A stretch of DNA of 64,000 nt from Xanthoparmelia taractica (GCA_033085395.1 JANQBS010000083.1:62001-126000), one strand, 5' to 3'; counted from the stretch's first letter, positions 24,201 through 36,225 are shown. The notes: a model not told the origin generated them from the letters alone. Numbers and translations: made by a program.

Positions 24201-24527
24201 TCGCGTTATCGCCCAGTCTCTATAGCGCCTGCTGACGAGCATGCGCAGAGGGCAACCTCAAGAACATCGACACTCACGAGTGGGATGCTCCAGCCAGGAG
24301 CGTCAGGGCGGAACGGCGGACTGTCTACACCTGCTGATAGGCAGAGCAAAGCATCGCTGAGACCTGTCATTCCATCAGCGCCTAAAAAGTCGACCGCTAG
24401 CGAGGAGGACGATGAAGAAGGGTGGGAAGAGATGAAGAAGAGGCGTGAAAAAAAGAAGAGCATGTGGAGGATGAACAAAACAAGGGATGATCGCCCGTTG
24501 GATGTCTATGAGTATCATCCTGCATGA
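21283..24527 (+). CDS. Large disordered fungal protein, function unknown
   Basis: Three exons: 21283-21530, 21583-22093 and 22146-24527, 1046 residues; both introns are 52 bp. The start is MPIKLPKGFQRRKSSGN, a basic N-terminus, followed by FRVFERP and RMSLARPLS blocks. The rest is low-complexity: Ser/Pro-rich, an acidic patch (SDEEGDEYEDDDE, about residues 535-550) next to RNKQLARQRRKQDAHL, a Met/Gln-rich stretch (MSQMMQMQMQWMQQMQQMM), and a highly charged C-terminus (EEDDEEGWEEMKKRREKKK). The ordered charged end and the basic start suggest conserved short motifs within an otherwise unstructured protein. I do not recognise a catalytic domain; a scaffold or transport role would be a guess. Alternative acceptors for intron 1 give frameshifts, so the 52-bp choice is favoured. 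Confidence 0.8.
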
Positions 24528-25230
24528 GTCCAGGTTGGGGATTTTTGCAACCTTAGCCCGTGCATGGCAAAGGGGATCGTATGCAAAGAAAAAGGTCACA
24601 TTGGAAAGAGATAAGCGGGAGTCACTCTTTGGGCCATAGAGAGCTAAGGAGTATGCATATGCATGTGGGTGTTGTCCGTGGTAATAGGTAATTGGATTTC
24701 GGGGTTTAGCCACAGCATTCTTCGTCTGGCATGTGGAAGGTTGCTTGGGGTTTCTTCGTTTCATCCTGGACGATATAAGTTTCTATGGTACCTAGATAAT
24801 TTTGCATGGCGGGGATGAGCAATTGGACAAAGTGTGTTTGTCGGATTCGAAGGTGTACATCTCGGGCTTTTCAACCGGCCGTCGTGCGCTGTGTTTCTTG
24901 TTCTTGTTCTTGTTCGTATCATTCGACTCGGCCATTGCCATTGTCAATATCGTGTGTCACAATTGAGCAAAGCGTGCACAAAGTGTCAATTAGGGGTGTG
25001 TTCTCTTCATCCATATCATTGGTTGACTAAGGTATCTATCAAATCGAAGAGACACTGGCAAGTGATGGGTAGATACTGCCACACTACTTGAGCTGACTGT
25101 GCAGTGCAAGAGTCCATCTCGTCTTTCCTAACAACGTCTCCAGGCATCAGCGAGTTTTTTGCCATGACAGTTGCCACTGAGAGTGTCACGTGAGGGACCT
25201 AATCGGGTATAGTGCATCTAGAAGTTACGC
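24528..25230. other. Intergenic region
   Basis: 3' flank of the disordered-protein gene and distal promoter of the HSP20 gene. It includes the 12-bp palindrome ATGCATATGCAT at 24653-24664 and TTGTTC triple repeats near 24899. No gene recognised. Confidence 0.5.
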
Positions 25231-25234
25231 GAAG

Positions 25235-25380
25235 CTTGTGGAAAATTCGCGAGGATGGCTGGATGGGATAGTTCGACAAGGTTCGAGATTTGAATTTGAA
25301 GATTCTGGTGGTTGGGTAAGCATACCGGTAGCATCGAGCATCTTCTACACTTGGTCTGCTGGGGTATAAATCATTCTCAT
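25235..25380 (+). promoter_or_regulatory. Heat-shock elements and TATA box of HSP20 gene
   Basis: GAAAATTC at 25241-25248 followed by GCGAG fits the GAAnnTTCnnGAA heat-shock element with one mismatch in the third unit; GAAGATTC at 25298-25305 is a second GAAnnTTC pair. TATAAA lies at 25375-25380, about 170 bases before the first ATG. Their position ahead of a small heat-shock protein supports Hsf1 control (inference). Confidence 0.65.
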
Positions 25381-25547
25381 CAGCACTGACCCAACTCCTC
25401 ATTATTCTCAAAAAAAACAAAAACAAATACCAAACACCAAACTCCCACCGAAGACTATATTCTAAGCCACCTTCCTCAACATATAACAAGACACCTTCAA
25501 ACATTCTAAATCTACCGCCACACATTATACTCCAACACATCCAAACA

Positions 25548-26300
25548 ATGCAACCATACCGTATTGTCTCCGCTCGCAATATCCCTCGCGTCTGCAAAGC
25601 AGCCACACCAAATCGCACCATGTTCACCACACCATTCTTCCCTCACTTCAATAACTTTGGCAGCGATTTCGCGCCCCTTTTCCGCCTGCTCGACAGCGCG
25701 ACAGCCGACCTAGTTCCTTCATCTCGTCAGCAGGCTCGCCGAACTTTTACTCCGAGATTTGATGTTCGAGAGGTTGGTACCGCCTATGAGCTCCAAGGTG
25801 AACTGCCCGGCATCGAACAGAAGGATCTTGATATCGAACTTCTGGACGAACGGACTCTTGTGATTCGTGGTCGGACAGTCACCGAGGACACCAAGACCAA
25901 CGAAGCAGCAGAAGCTGCCGCACCACCAAAGGCTGTACAGAACGAAGCAGCCAACGATACCGTTTCGGACAAATCGGTCAACAACTACCAAAAAGCTAGC
26001 GCTGAAGATGAATACGTCGATGTGGGTGCCGAGAGTGAGGCTGCTGACGGCGCCAAGACACCGGCTAGCACCACCGCTGAGGTCGCAACTGTGGCTGAAA
26101 CCGAGGGGACTAAGAGAGTTGCAGAGCCGAGCTTCAAGTACTGGGTTAGTGAACGCTCTGTTGGGGAGTTTGAGAGACGGTTCAGCTTCCCGGGGAGAGT
26201 GGAGCTTGAGAAGGTCAAGGCTAGTCTGAAGAACGGCATTCTTTCCGTCGTTGTTCCCAAGGTTGTAACACAACAATCGAGGAGGATCAACATTGAATAA
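25548..26300 (+). CDS. Small heat-shock protein, HSP20/Hsp30 type
   Basis: Single exon, 250 residues from the ATG at 25548; an in-frame ATG at 25620 (MFTTPFFPHF) is an alternative and gives a more typical small-HSP start. The alpha-crystallin domain begins at TFTPRFDVREVGTAYELQGELPGI and has LVIRGRT, then continues after a long insertion with WVSERSVGEFERRFSFPGRV and ends in LKNGILSVVVPK; a C-terminal INIE stands near the usual I-x-I tail. The insertion of roughly 85 residues is rich in Ala, Glu and Thr and sits where Neurospora-type Hsp30 proteins also carry inserts. It is an ATP-independent holdase that binds unfolding proteins. Promoter heat-shock elements agree with the role. Confidence 0.93.
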   Translation: MQPYRIVSARNIPRVCKAATPNRTMFTTPFFPHFNNFGSDFAPLFRLLDSATADLVPSSRQQARRTFTPRFDVREVGTAYELQGELPGIEQKDLDIELLDERTLVIRGRTVTEDTKTNEAAEAAAPPKAVQNEAANDTVSDKSVNNYQKASAEDEYVDVGAESEAADGAKTPASTTAEVATVAETEGTKRVAEPSFKYWVSERSVGEFERRFSFPGRVELEKVKASLKNGILSVVVPKVVTQQSRRINIE

Positions 26301-28373
26301 CTGGGAGAAGACGGACTGTAAAATGCATAGCAATGGCGCTGGGATGGATAATGCATATTGACGGAGTTCAGGTGTACCATTAAGCAGGTAGAAGGGAGCA
26401 GGAGGCAGATAGTCGGAATTGAAATAGAAGAACATTAATTGATATATGTTGCCCTACTCTGAGATGAACATGTTGACCGAGCAATCTTGGTATCTAGAGT
26501 AATAGTAGTAGTGAGGTTGAAGCTGACATGGACAACGGTACAAGTTTCCAAACATTTGTCCTCCTTGTCAATTGAAGAAGCGTCCCCTTTCTGACAGGTA
26601 AGCAGAGGTATTATTCTCTCTCTATACAATCGTTGTTATTCATGAATGACGATCAAACCTCATAGACTTCTTGAGCTCGCACAATTCTCAGAGTAAGCAC
26701 AAGAGCTACCTAGATCTCCTTTGGACTTTGTGCCTTGAGGAGGTGAAGACGATGGAGTTTAGTGGGAGATGATAGCAATATGATTGATGCTTACTTGAAT
26801 ACCTACAAAGTACTTGTCCGTACTTTACTTGTGCAATACAGACTCAGGGGTAAGAAACAATTTAGATTTGATCTACCCCTCTTACTAACTCTATCAGGAC
26901 TGGGGTCCGAGGGGTGTAAGTTACCTTATAGAGGCTACTTTACCTAAGGTAGCTTACGTAGCTTACTTTGGCTAAAGTACCTTACCGGTAGTACCTAAAG
27001 TAAGGTATCTACAGTATGGCGTTAGCGCTAGCAAGATCCGTTTGTGACAACAAGTTGTCCAATCAAATGCAATGCCACTATTCTTAACGCCCTCCGGCTC
27101 GGGGCGATCATCCAAATACTTTAATATTGTTGATGATGATCTAGTGTTATTTTATTTTAATTAAGGAAACGGTATTGTTTAGTAAAGTATCATATTATTC
27201 AACACACCGCCTCACACTGACTGCCTACCTTACCTTTACTTACCTTGGGTAACCTGCTGGTTTCCTCTCGGAGCTTTTTCTCAAACGTCTTTTTGGAGTC
27301 TCGTCAATTAAGGTAATCAACTGCTTCCTGTCCTACCTCTCCTACCCTACTTTGTATCTTTCTTTGTATTAGATACATCTCATCCAAATATGTCTTTACC
27401 CATCATATTCACCGCCTAGCTGCAACGGCCGTTTCTTTCCCCGCAAGCCCGCTTACGCCCAGACCAAAGCAAAAATGATCAAGTCATGTGAATACTTGAA
27501 GGCAAAAAGAAAGAGTGAGGCTAAATCTCACTCCTACCTATCCTCCGTGATGAGCCGGCCTACTACTCGTAACTTAGGTTTGGACTGGGCTTTGACAAGA
27601 CAGTCTTGGGGGTTAATCCATTTTGCATTGATTCCGGACAACTCGAAACATTCAGATGCTCCTTTTCGGCGGCTATGAGATTATACGAGACGCTGTTGTA
27701 CTCCGCGTCAAATGTTCCGATTTTCTTTGATTGGCATGAGCAAATATTAGTAATCATCATTATCATATTCAATCACAATGAATGAATGAATGAAATAAAA
27801 GGGAAAAAGGGGAAAAAAGGGAAAGGTTTTTGGGCTTTTGACTAACGACTTTATGAACGATGGATTCAAGCAGTTGGTGCCGTCATCTTTGGGCGCTAAT
27901 CTACTCCGTACACCTACCGAACTACCTTGCATATATACTAGTACTCATTTTAACCCCCCCATCCAATGCATCTTCTTACACAGAACTACCTTACAAACCA
28001 CACTCATCCCTAAACATCCCTACCTTCTCTCCTCTTCTTCCTCCTCCTCCTCCTCCTCCCTCCCTGCTCCTGCTCCTCCTCCTCCTCCTCCTCCTCCAAC
28101 AATTACCCTTTCTTTCACATTTCTCCGTAAAAGCCTGCCATCGATAACGCTGCCGCCAGCCGTGGAGGTCAGCCATGATATCTCATGATAATAATAGCTA
28201 ATCCTACATCTCCACCATCTACCCACAAGGCCCTTACCGTTCACCTTCCTCTACGCCAGCTATTGCGCAATCCCCTTCCAATGCGCCCATGACTCTACGA
28301 ACAATCGTGAACGGATGCTCGTATTTGTAGCTCTTTGGGCGCAACTCCGTCGCCTTTGAAGGTGCCACTGGCG
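26301..28373. other. Long intergenic region with TAC/GTA-rich islands
   Basis: About 2 kb without a supportable gene. An island at about 26935-27015 is packed with TAAGGTA, GTAGCTTAC and GTACCTTAC motifs on both strands. 27215-27255 has ACCTTACC repeats, 27778-27800 has GAATGAAT repeats, and 28020-28098 is a TCC microsatellite. A CT-rich leader precedes the RhoGAP gene. Confidence 0.55.
28030..28098 (+). repeat. TCC microsatellite
   Basis: CTC/TCC triplets in two blocks separated by CTCCCTCCCTGCTCC, in the leader region of the RhoGAP gene. Confidence 0.9.
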
Positions 28374-31300
28374 ATGATGGTCTCAGGGACAGGGACTGCA
28401 GAGCAGACCAACCTTGACTCCCAGAGGCTTGCTTCCGACTTTGCATACGATCTGCTTGGGTATCGACAGAATGCGCAAGTGCAACCCCCCGCTGATGGAC
28501 GCAGCACGCCGCGGAAGCCTACCCCATCCCCGTTGCAGGTCAGCGAGACTGTCACTGTGGCGACTGTTGACGGAATGCACTGCGACATTGGGAGTCCCAA
28601 ATCGCGTACTGCATTGCAAAGTCTTAGCCCTGTGCAATCTTCTCCAACTTCGCCTCGACCCAATCTGACCGCCAACCTGGGCCAGCCCAAATCCCCTGGG
28701 GAGCGGCTGGACAAGCCTTTTGCGTCAAAGACTGCGACTACAGATGGGAATACGCTTGGAGTGGAGAACAGGGCTTTTGGAGCTACGACGGCATCACCCT
28801 CGAAAGCCCAGTCCTACAGCCAGCTGCGGAACGCCTCGTCCCCTCTCCCTCAACCAAGGCCCCTAAGCAACTCCTCCCCGCCTTCTCCTCCATCCACGGC
28901 GTCACCGCCGCTAGGCGAAACATCTGCTCCGCCCAAGGTTCGACCAATGCCGCGGACATCGTCCATAGACTCCGCTATCTCAAAGCACAAGACCTTGCTC
29001 GATACCTCTGGAGCCCCAGACATCTCGGACCTCATAGAAACGGCAGGCTCCCCGGAGGCTGTGATTCAGCATCTGTTGAAAGAAAAACAGTACTCCGCTG
29101 TACAAAACGCTCAATTGTGGAATTTGGTAGATAAGCAGCGCTCATTGGTCCTGGGGCTGAATCAAGACCTTGAGAAAGCTCTCAGAGACAAGGAAAAGTA
29201 TCGGAGAGAGTTGAAAGGGTATTTGGATAAGGTTCCACCAATCCCAAGAATGACGCATAAAGCGCCAATGCCACAGCCAAGAGATGCCAGCCATTCTCCA
29301 GCACTTAGCGAAGCTTCTGCTGATCTTCCAATTCAGAGACAGAGCCTAGAGTACACGGTTTCCCGGGATTCTGAAGGTCACGGGTCGCCCACTGGCACTT
29401 TGACAGATCGTAAGGATCATGATCAACATCAGAAGCACTACCGGGAGGGGGAACCGGGTCAAGATCAGAATCTGAAACAGAAACAACCGTTGAGCTCTAC
29501 GCCGGCAGTGTCAGAAGAGGCGGACAATTGGGTGAGGAGCAAACCTCGTGCAGGAGTTCCCAATCATTCACACAAGGCCACATCAAGCTCTGATCTTGAC
29601 GTTCACGAACCCGTCAAGGCGGCGCATGTCATGACTGCCATACAAACAAGTGGCCTGGAGCCATCAGCTCAGAAAGGTTCACCTGATGGTCCGTCACAGA
29701 TTTCACAGGCTGCAAATCCTGCTGTTTCACCAACGTCCAGCTTCACGGCAAAACGTTCCCAACCTTTCGTTAACAAAGCTTTCAACGGGCCAAATTTAGC
29801 GCTAACCGAGTCGGCTCCTCCAGGCAATGACATTGAAAGAATGACACCACCTCGCAAACCCCCTCCTGCGCCTCTACTTCTGGGCCCGCCGAAGCCCGAT
29901 GAGCCAGCCCAACATCAAATTCGACTAGACGAAGATTCTGGCTCTGACTATGATGAAGATATGGAGGTTGACGAGTTGCCTGCTTTGGATAGAGGCAGGA
30001 AGAAGACACGAGAGGCTGACGACAGGGAACGGGAGGCTGCGATGCTTAAGGAAAAGCAGGATCGAAGTCGCTCGAAGAAGGAGAAAGGGTCGAAGCTCCC
30101 AGCGGATGCGGTCACACCAGTGGTCAAGGAAAGCGGAAATGGAGCGCAGCTTCAGGAGACTCCCATTCCCTCGTCCATCAAGGCAATTTCACGAGAGCCT
30201 ACTGCAAGTGGTGCATCTGAATTTTTATCGCCACCAGCTTCGCTGGCGGGTATACTCAATACCTCGGGTGCTCTGAAAGGGCCGGCGACTACGGAGAGGC
30301 TTCTGACCATGAAGCCTATGAGCCCCGGCCTTCCTATAAGTCCACGCCCGAACCATCGCCCGATGAATCCTCCAACGCCAAGAATGCCCCGCGACGGGGT
30401 CGCGGCGTCCCTGGGGTCCCCTCCCTTGTCTCCCAGAAACGCTTTTCCCGGCCTTCCTCTTTCACCGAGGGTCTTAAGGCAACCCTTTCCTCATCTTCTC
30501 AATACGCCAATGTCCCCAGCTTCGCCAAAGCCGGCAACTTCCGAGTCTCGCGATGATTCCGAGGAACCAACTCAGGTACCCCTTAGCCCTGCCAAGAACT
30601 CGTTGACTTACATACAAACTCACCTGGCGCCGGAGCCTGCAATTGCCTCAAAGCAGAGGGGTATCTTCAAAGGCTTCGTGTCTGATGCGTATCCGGAACT
30701 TTTGATCCCACCTAACGCTCTACCTTCCATTATCGTAAAAGTGGTCTCTTCGCGCCTGAAGCCTTCACGGCACAGCCTAGTGTTCAAGGGAAATGACGAG
30801 GAACCAGTGTTTACGCTTGGCATATCGGCCCGGTCTCATTACCAGGAATTGTGGCAGGTTGAGAGACCCATACAGTCGCTTCTACAGCTAGACCAGCAGC
30901 TTCGCCAATCTACGACATTCAATGCCAAGCTTCCGGACCGATCACTGTTCTCAGGCCATGCTCCCGCAAAGATTGACGCACGAAGAGTGGCCTTGGAACA
31001 GTATTTTGAGAAAATTCTGGATACGCAACTGGACGAGAAAACAGCCCTCGCATTGTGCTACTATTTATCCACCCACGCCTCCGAGCCAAGCTTTGAAGAA
31101 GCCAATGGTTTTGCTTCCGCCCCACATCCTGGCTCACCTGTCACCCAAGGCCCAGTAACTTTTCTCAAAGAGGGTTATCTAACAAAGAAAGGCAAAAACT
31201 TTGGCGGCTGGAAGGCAAGATTCTTCGTTCTCGAGGAGCCCGTCTTGCGTTATTACGAAGCTCCCGGTGGTTCTGTGTTGGGGACAATCAAGCTTCAAAA

Positions 31301-33097
31301 TGCTCATATCGGGAGACAATCTCCCAATAAATCAGCCCACTCACCCTCGCGAGGGCCCGAGGACAATGAAGGCCACTACAGACACGCTTTTCTCATACGT
31401 GAACCGAAACGCAAGGATAAAGATAGCTTTATGGACCATGTCCTCTGCGCCGAAAGCGATGCTGAGCGAGACTCTTGGGTATCAGCCCTGTTGCATTATG
31501 TGGATGGTCCAGACATGGATGGGAAAACAAGGTCTCCACTATTCAACAGTGACTCGGGCTCCAGCAGGGTCGTAGCTCCATCAAAAAAGAACTCGCTTAA
31601 GACCGAGGTCAACAATACCGACAGCCCGAACTCTGAAAAATTCGACAGTCTCCAGGCTGTCCCTTACGAGGATATTAAGCCAGCACAACCTCCTCACGTG
31701 TTGATTAACCCTGATTCCCCGTCAAGAGAATCACCCTCACCCACAACATCTAATTCACAACCTTCTGTCAAAGCACAATCATCGCAGTCAAAAGCTATCT
31801 CTGCGCCTTCGAATGGTGCCAAGATCAACGATGTGGGAGCTTGGGGTAACAGACCTATGGCAGTTGCTGTCGGAAGTCAACGAGAACACAAGAAGCGAAG
31901 CATTTGGGGTTTCCGCGACAAGAATGCCCCAGATCTTGGATTCAACCACCCAAACGACTCGAACCTCAGCTTAACACAGCAGCAGTATCAGGAGCAGATC
32001 ACCAACGTGAAAGCAGCTTTTGGCGCACCTCTTGCTGACGCAGTTGAGTATTGTGGCCCAGCCGGTATCAATGTCTGCTTACCAGCTGTCGTCTATCGTT
32101 GCCTCGAATATTTAGAGAGTAAAGATGCTTCGAGAGAGGAAGGCATCTTCCGTATGAGCGGGTCAAATGTCGTAATCAAAGGTCTCAAAAAACGGTTTAA
32201 TGCCGAGGGCGACTTCGATTTCCTTGGTCCTGATGAGCCGTACTTTGACGTGCACGCCGTCGCTTCATTGCTGAAGCTGTATCTACGCGAGCTGCCTCAA
32301 CCAGTCCTAACGCGCGATTTGCATCTTGAATTTATTGCTGTGCTGGGTAAGAATTTCAATTGCCAATTTGCGTAAGCTGAGGTTCCAATTACTAACCATC
32401 ACGTTCAGATCTTACCGGGAATCCAAAGAAGATAGCTGCTTGTAACGCGCTCGTCCACAGGCTCCCCAAACCCAATTTTACGCTCCTCCGAGCTCTCTCC
32501 GCCTTCCTCATCAACATTATTAACAATTCAGAAATCAATAAGATGACCATGCGTAACGTCGGCATCGTATTCTCGCCCACTCTCAACATACCAACTCCTG
32601 TACTCTCCATGTTCCTCACCGAATTTGATGCTGTCTTCCGCGAGAACCATGAGGCTACGATGGTCCAATCCTTAGAGGTTACAGCGAGTGAGCCTCTGAA
32701 CCCAGAGGATATCCGATCACCGAGGCGGCAGATATTTTCAAACATACCTACTCCCTCTCATACGCAGGACACCTTTTTCACATCCAAATCCCAGCTATCG
32801 CATTCCTACGAGCAAGCGCCTGACATTCACACCAACGATCCCTGTGACACGGGTTTCATCCCATTGCAGCCAGTTTACGAAACATCAGCGCCTCAGGCTC
32901 AACAGGGTTCCATAACTGTACCTGGGCCCGAATATGCTGTGGCTCGGCCTCGGAACCTGCCTGCCGGTGGTGCTTCGAAGGCAAGGAGAAGGGAAAGCTC
33001 AATGCTGTTGGTGGGCCCAGGGCAAAACAAGAGCTCCTTGCCCATGATGGGCGGTGATGATGGTAGGGCCTCCAAATTCCAGGGTGAACAGAATTGA
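28374..33097 (+). CDS. Rho GTPase-activating protein with PX and PH domains (Bem3-like)
   Basis: Two exons, 28374-32346 and 32409-33097, 1553 residues starting at MMVSGTGTAEQ. It accelerates GTP hydrolysis by Rho/Cdc42-class GTPases in polarised growth. The order of parts is as follows. A disordered Ser/Pro-rich N-half includes a short coiled segment (QHLLKEKQYSAVQNAQLWNLVDK, quoted region about residues 235-300) and an acidic patch (DEDSGSDYDEDMEVDE). A PX domain lies near 760-905 and a PH domain near 932-1045 (EGYLTKKGKNFGGWKARFFVL). The RhoGAP domain starts near 1216 with FGAPLADAVEY, the arginine finger in EEGIFRMSGS, and after the intron KIAACNALVHRLP and NLNIP-like PTLNIPTP. The PX-PH-RhoGAP architecture is that of Bem3. 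The arginine finger and the helix after the intron are intact. The exact N-terminus is unproven. Confidence 0.92.
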
Positions 33098-33833
33098 CGT
33101 TGTGGCAGGTATGCTTTACGAAGAAAGCGGTGTTGATTGATCGATCTATCTTATTACCCGGAAATACTATGTAAAAGTAATGTTTGGTTAGTGGCCATTA
33201 TCTCTTCAAAGCGTACTTTGAGCTTGGCGTTTGGACTTGGCATCTGGCGACTACCCTGCTTTATACCCACGATATCTTTGGATCAGGCTGGTTTCGTCTT
33301 CGACAATTCATATTTCTGCATTTTCCGCCCTTTCCCTAGCTAGGTTTTGAGTGGTCCGGTAGTGACGGCTGACTCCACTATATGGAGTATTTCTTGGTGA
33401 CTTCGAGACAGACCATATGCTAAGAAAGGAGAATCAATAATGTACCTGGCGTGTTTCAACCCTGGTAGAGGGGATGGTACGCGGAGCATACATCGTATCG
33501 CATGAGCAAGTTCAGTCTGCCGTAGGAAGGACGAACATTGCACTCAAGGACCGATATTTTGGCAATTCAGTTCTCGATGTTGCTCCTAGATTCCTGCTGA
33601 TGAGATCTCTGGGATCATTGGGATCCACGGTTTCCCCGTGAAGAGGGCCGAGGACGCAAGCGAGTCTCAAGTACATCCAAACGTGCGGTCGAGGCACGTA
33701 GATAGTACCATAAGTGATCCGTCGAACCTCTATATGAAAGAGTCTGGGAAGAAATGTTTGGCGTTCTGATCCGCCTTAAAATTTATACATTCGAATACAG
33801 GACAGTCACGCAGGGTAGGCTGCTCCAAAGTTT
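33098..33833. other. Intergenic region between convergent 3' ends
   Basis: No gene or repeat supported; short frames have no recognisable motif. Confidence 0.5.
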
Positions 33834-34578
33834 TCATTCATCGTCCTCCTCTGAAGCATCCATGGGAGCATCACTATCTTCCTCCATAGGTGCCTCCTCG
33901 TCGTCACTCTCATCCTCCCTTGCTCTCTTAATACCCTTCCTTCCGTCCTCTTCTCCATCAACGTCCAATTTCCCCTTGTCGATTGACGCTTCCGTAGCTT
34001 TGGCACTCAAGGCAGGGGCCACAGGTGCAGGAAGAGATGAGGGTGGTGCCCCGAATATGGACTGCTGCAGCTCCGTCGCAATATTTTCACTATTCACGGT
34101 AACGGGCATACGATATGTGCCATCCAACTTTGCTATCGTGTCTGATTTCCCTTTAGCATACTGTATCTTCTATTCTCCCTCATTAGCATAAAGGTCTATA
34201 ACTTATTAGTGAAAATGGGAGGGACTTACCATCTCCTTCCCGAAGAAATCAAAACCCTGTAGTGCCCTCATCGCTTGCGTACTCGCTTGCACATCTCGAA
34301 ACGCAACGTGCGCCTGGCCTCTCATCTTGTTATTCCGAAGAGCGACGACGTCAAGGACCGGGCCATAGGTTGCGAAGAGAGTGTAGAGGGAGAGGCGAAG
34401 GTCAGACTTCCGAATCTTCTCGGGGAGGTTTGTCAGATAAAGTCTGTGATTGTTCAGCTAGAGATCTCCGTTAGACTTAAGCTTGCCTGTTGAAGACAGA
34501 TGAGACTCACGTTTGATTTGGAGGCAGTGTGGACTTTTGAGGTGGCCCATTGTTGGACGGCATAGCTTTGGTAGACAT
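33834..34578 (-). CDS. U2 snRNP B''/U1A-like RNA-binding protein
   Basis: Minus strand, three exons: 34578-34511, 34443-34230 and 34169-33834, 205 residues. It carries a single RRM with RNP2 as LYLTNL and RNP1 as MRGQAHVAF, preceded by PPNQT and followed by the FFGKEMKIQYAKGKSD segment typical of the U1A/U2B'' group. The C-terminal half is acidic (EDESDDEEAPMEEDSDAPMDASEEDDE region) after a basic GRKGIKRAR patch. The acceptor at 34444 was chosen because it alone gives NQTLYLTNL in frame. The family binds U2 snRNA loop IV together with U2A' in the spliceosome. It is divergent from the proteasome gene, with 283 bases between the two start codons. Metazoan homologues have a second RRM, which is absent here, as in other fungi. 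Confidence 0.92.
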
Positions 34579-34861
34579 TCTACCGTTCGAGGGTGTATGA
34601 AGAGGGCGAGGAAAGAATGTCAAAAGCCGCCGTTGCGAAGTAATTTAGTCCCACTGAGGCAGCCTTGCAAGGCTAGCGATCTTAGCTTGGTGTAGTTGCG
34701 TTCTAACCTCCTTAGCTACATGGTGTTCAACGCGTAGACCTCCACCTACCTCCAAAGGCAAACTCCAGACGTATCCATTCGCATCACCAGCCACGACGTA
34801 TCACCTATTGCCCTTGAAGAAAATATTGACAGGAGGTTAAGGTCTTGTTTCTTTGTTCAAG
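34579..34861. promoter_or_regulatory. Shared divergent promoter, U2B''-like and PUP3
   Basis: The only DNA between two divergent start codons. I see no clear TATA box; a GAGGTTAAGG stretch precedes the proteasome ATG. Both promoters must lie within it. Confidence 0.55.
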
Positions 34862-35658
34862 ATGGTAGGTTTCCACAGCTCGGTCGAAAAGCTTGGTTAA
34901 TCGTTTCACCAGAGCTCGCCCTTCGCCATCAGTAAGCTGCTATAGCTTCCAATGTACAATGCGTCATGTTTATACAATCTTTCTGACGGATTCATCTAGA
35001 TGGTGGTGCTTGCGTGGCCATGGTTGGGAAAGACTGCGTTGCGATAGCTTGCGATCTCCGCCTCGGTCTTCAGTCACTCACAATTTCCAACAACTTCCCA
35101 AAGATCTTCTCATACGGCGACGTCTATCTCGGTCTTACCGGTCTAGCCACCGATGTATCTACTGTTTCCGATCTTTTTCGTTATAAGGTCAACATGTACA
35201 GACTACGTGAAGAGCGTCAAATATCTCCTCAGACTATGGCGAATCTGGTCTCGACGAGTCTGTACGAGAAGAGATTTGGACCCTATTTTGTGAGCCCGGT
35301 GATTGCCGGATTGAATCACAAGACTGGCAAGCCTTTCATCTGCGGCTTTGATAGCATTGGATGTATAGATTTTGCGAAGGATTTTATTGTTTCCGGGACG
35401 GCTAGTGACCAGCTCTATGGAACGTGTGAGGGATTATGGGAGCCAGATCTGGTATGGCAGAGCTTCAAATCCCGCCGCTTGGAGAACCTTGCTGACAGTA
35501 CTTGAATCTTGTAGGCGCCGGAAGATCTATTCGAAACCATATCCCAGGCTCTCCTTAACGCGGTGGATCGGGACGCGTTATCGGGATGGGGTGCACATGT
35601 CTACATCATTGAAAAGGACAAAGTTACAAAGAGGCTGTTGAAAGGTAGACAAGATTAG
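34862..35658 (+). CDS. PUP3: 20S proteasome subunit beta type-3
   Basis: Four coding exons: 34862-34864 (ATG only), 34913-34931 (19 bases), 35000-35451 and 35515-35658, coding 205 residues, the known length of yeast Pup3. The joined N-terminus MSSPFAINGGACVAMVGKDC matches the family exactly, which supports the two tiny exons. Further landmarks are ACDLRLG, GLTGLATDV, LYEKRFGPYF, SGTASDQLYG and the end of the protein, VTKRLLKGRQD. It is a structural, non-proteolytic beta subunit, and the N-terminal catalytic Thr of active beta subunits is absent as expected. Any annotation tool with a minimum exon length will miss the start. It shares a divergent promoter with the U2B''-like gene. Confidence 0.95.
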
Positions 35659-36225
35659 GGGAGTGGAATCAATCTTAGGCGCACGGCGCTGGAAGGGGGC
35701 ATAGAGACCTTTTGAGCATGCATAGCGAGATTTGCACATACGTAAGAGTTGTGTTTACCTTGCGATGTGTCCCGGGTTCTTACAGAAGCCTTAGACCTAT
35801 AATACTTGCACATTGCCAAATTGATTTGGTCACTTTAGCTCAACAACGGTTTTGAAAACAATAAGCCTCAGCGCTAGTGTATCTCCCGCGTTTCTGAATA
35901 CCTTACCTACCTTAGTGTATGTACCTTAAGTTTTGGCGCCCGCGAATTATCTATGTCAAACAAATGCGCCGGAATTGCAACCAACATTTATTGGCTTGTA
36001 GTTCTATACCCTCTATCTATGTCACGACCACTACAACCAATCATCCATGGAGCACAACAAAGTTGCGGTCTCCTCCGCTCCATGACTGTCAGTCAATATC
36101 ATTTTGTGCTAATGGGTTGACATCTCACCAGGTGATCGCATGAATTGGTCCAGGTCTCAAAACGGGAGTGAAAGCCCCAGGTCTCGGCTAGCCGCAGTCC
36201 TATCTTTATCCCTAGGCTTTGGAGT
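35659..36225. other. Intergenic region
   Basis: Promoter side of the ArfGAP gene. Contains a TACCTTACCTACCTTAG island at about 35900-35920 (one of several in the window). No gene recognised. Confidence 0.5.

Noticed and set aside
25719..26435. Long minus-strand frame
   Set aside because: Antisense shadow of the HSP20 coding exon; no own motif or codon pattern.
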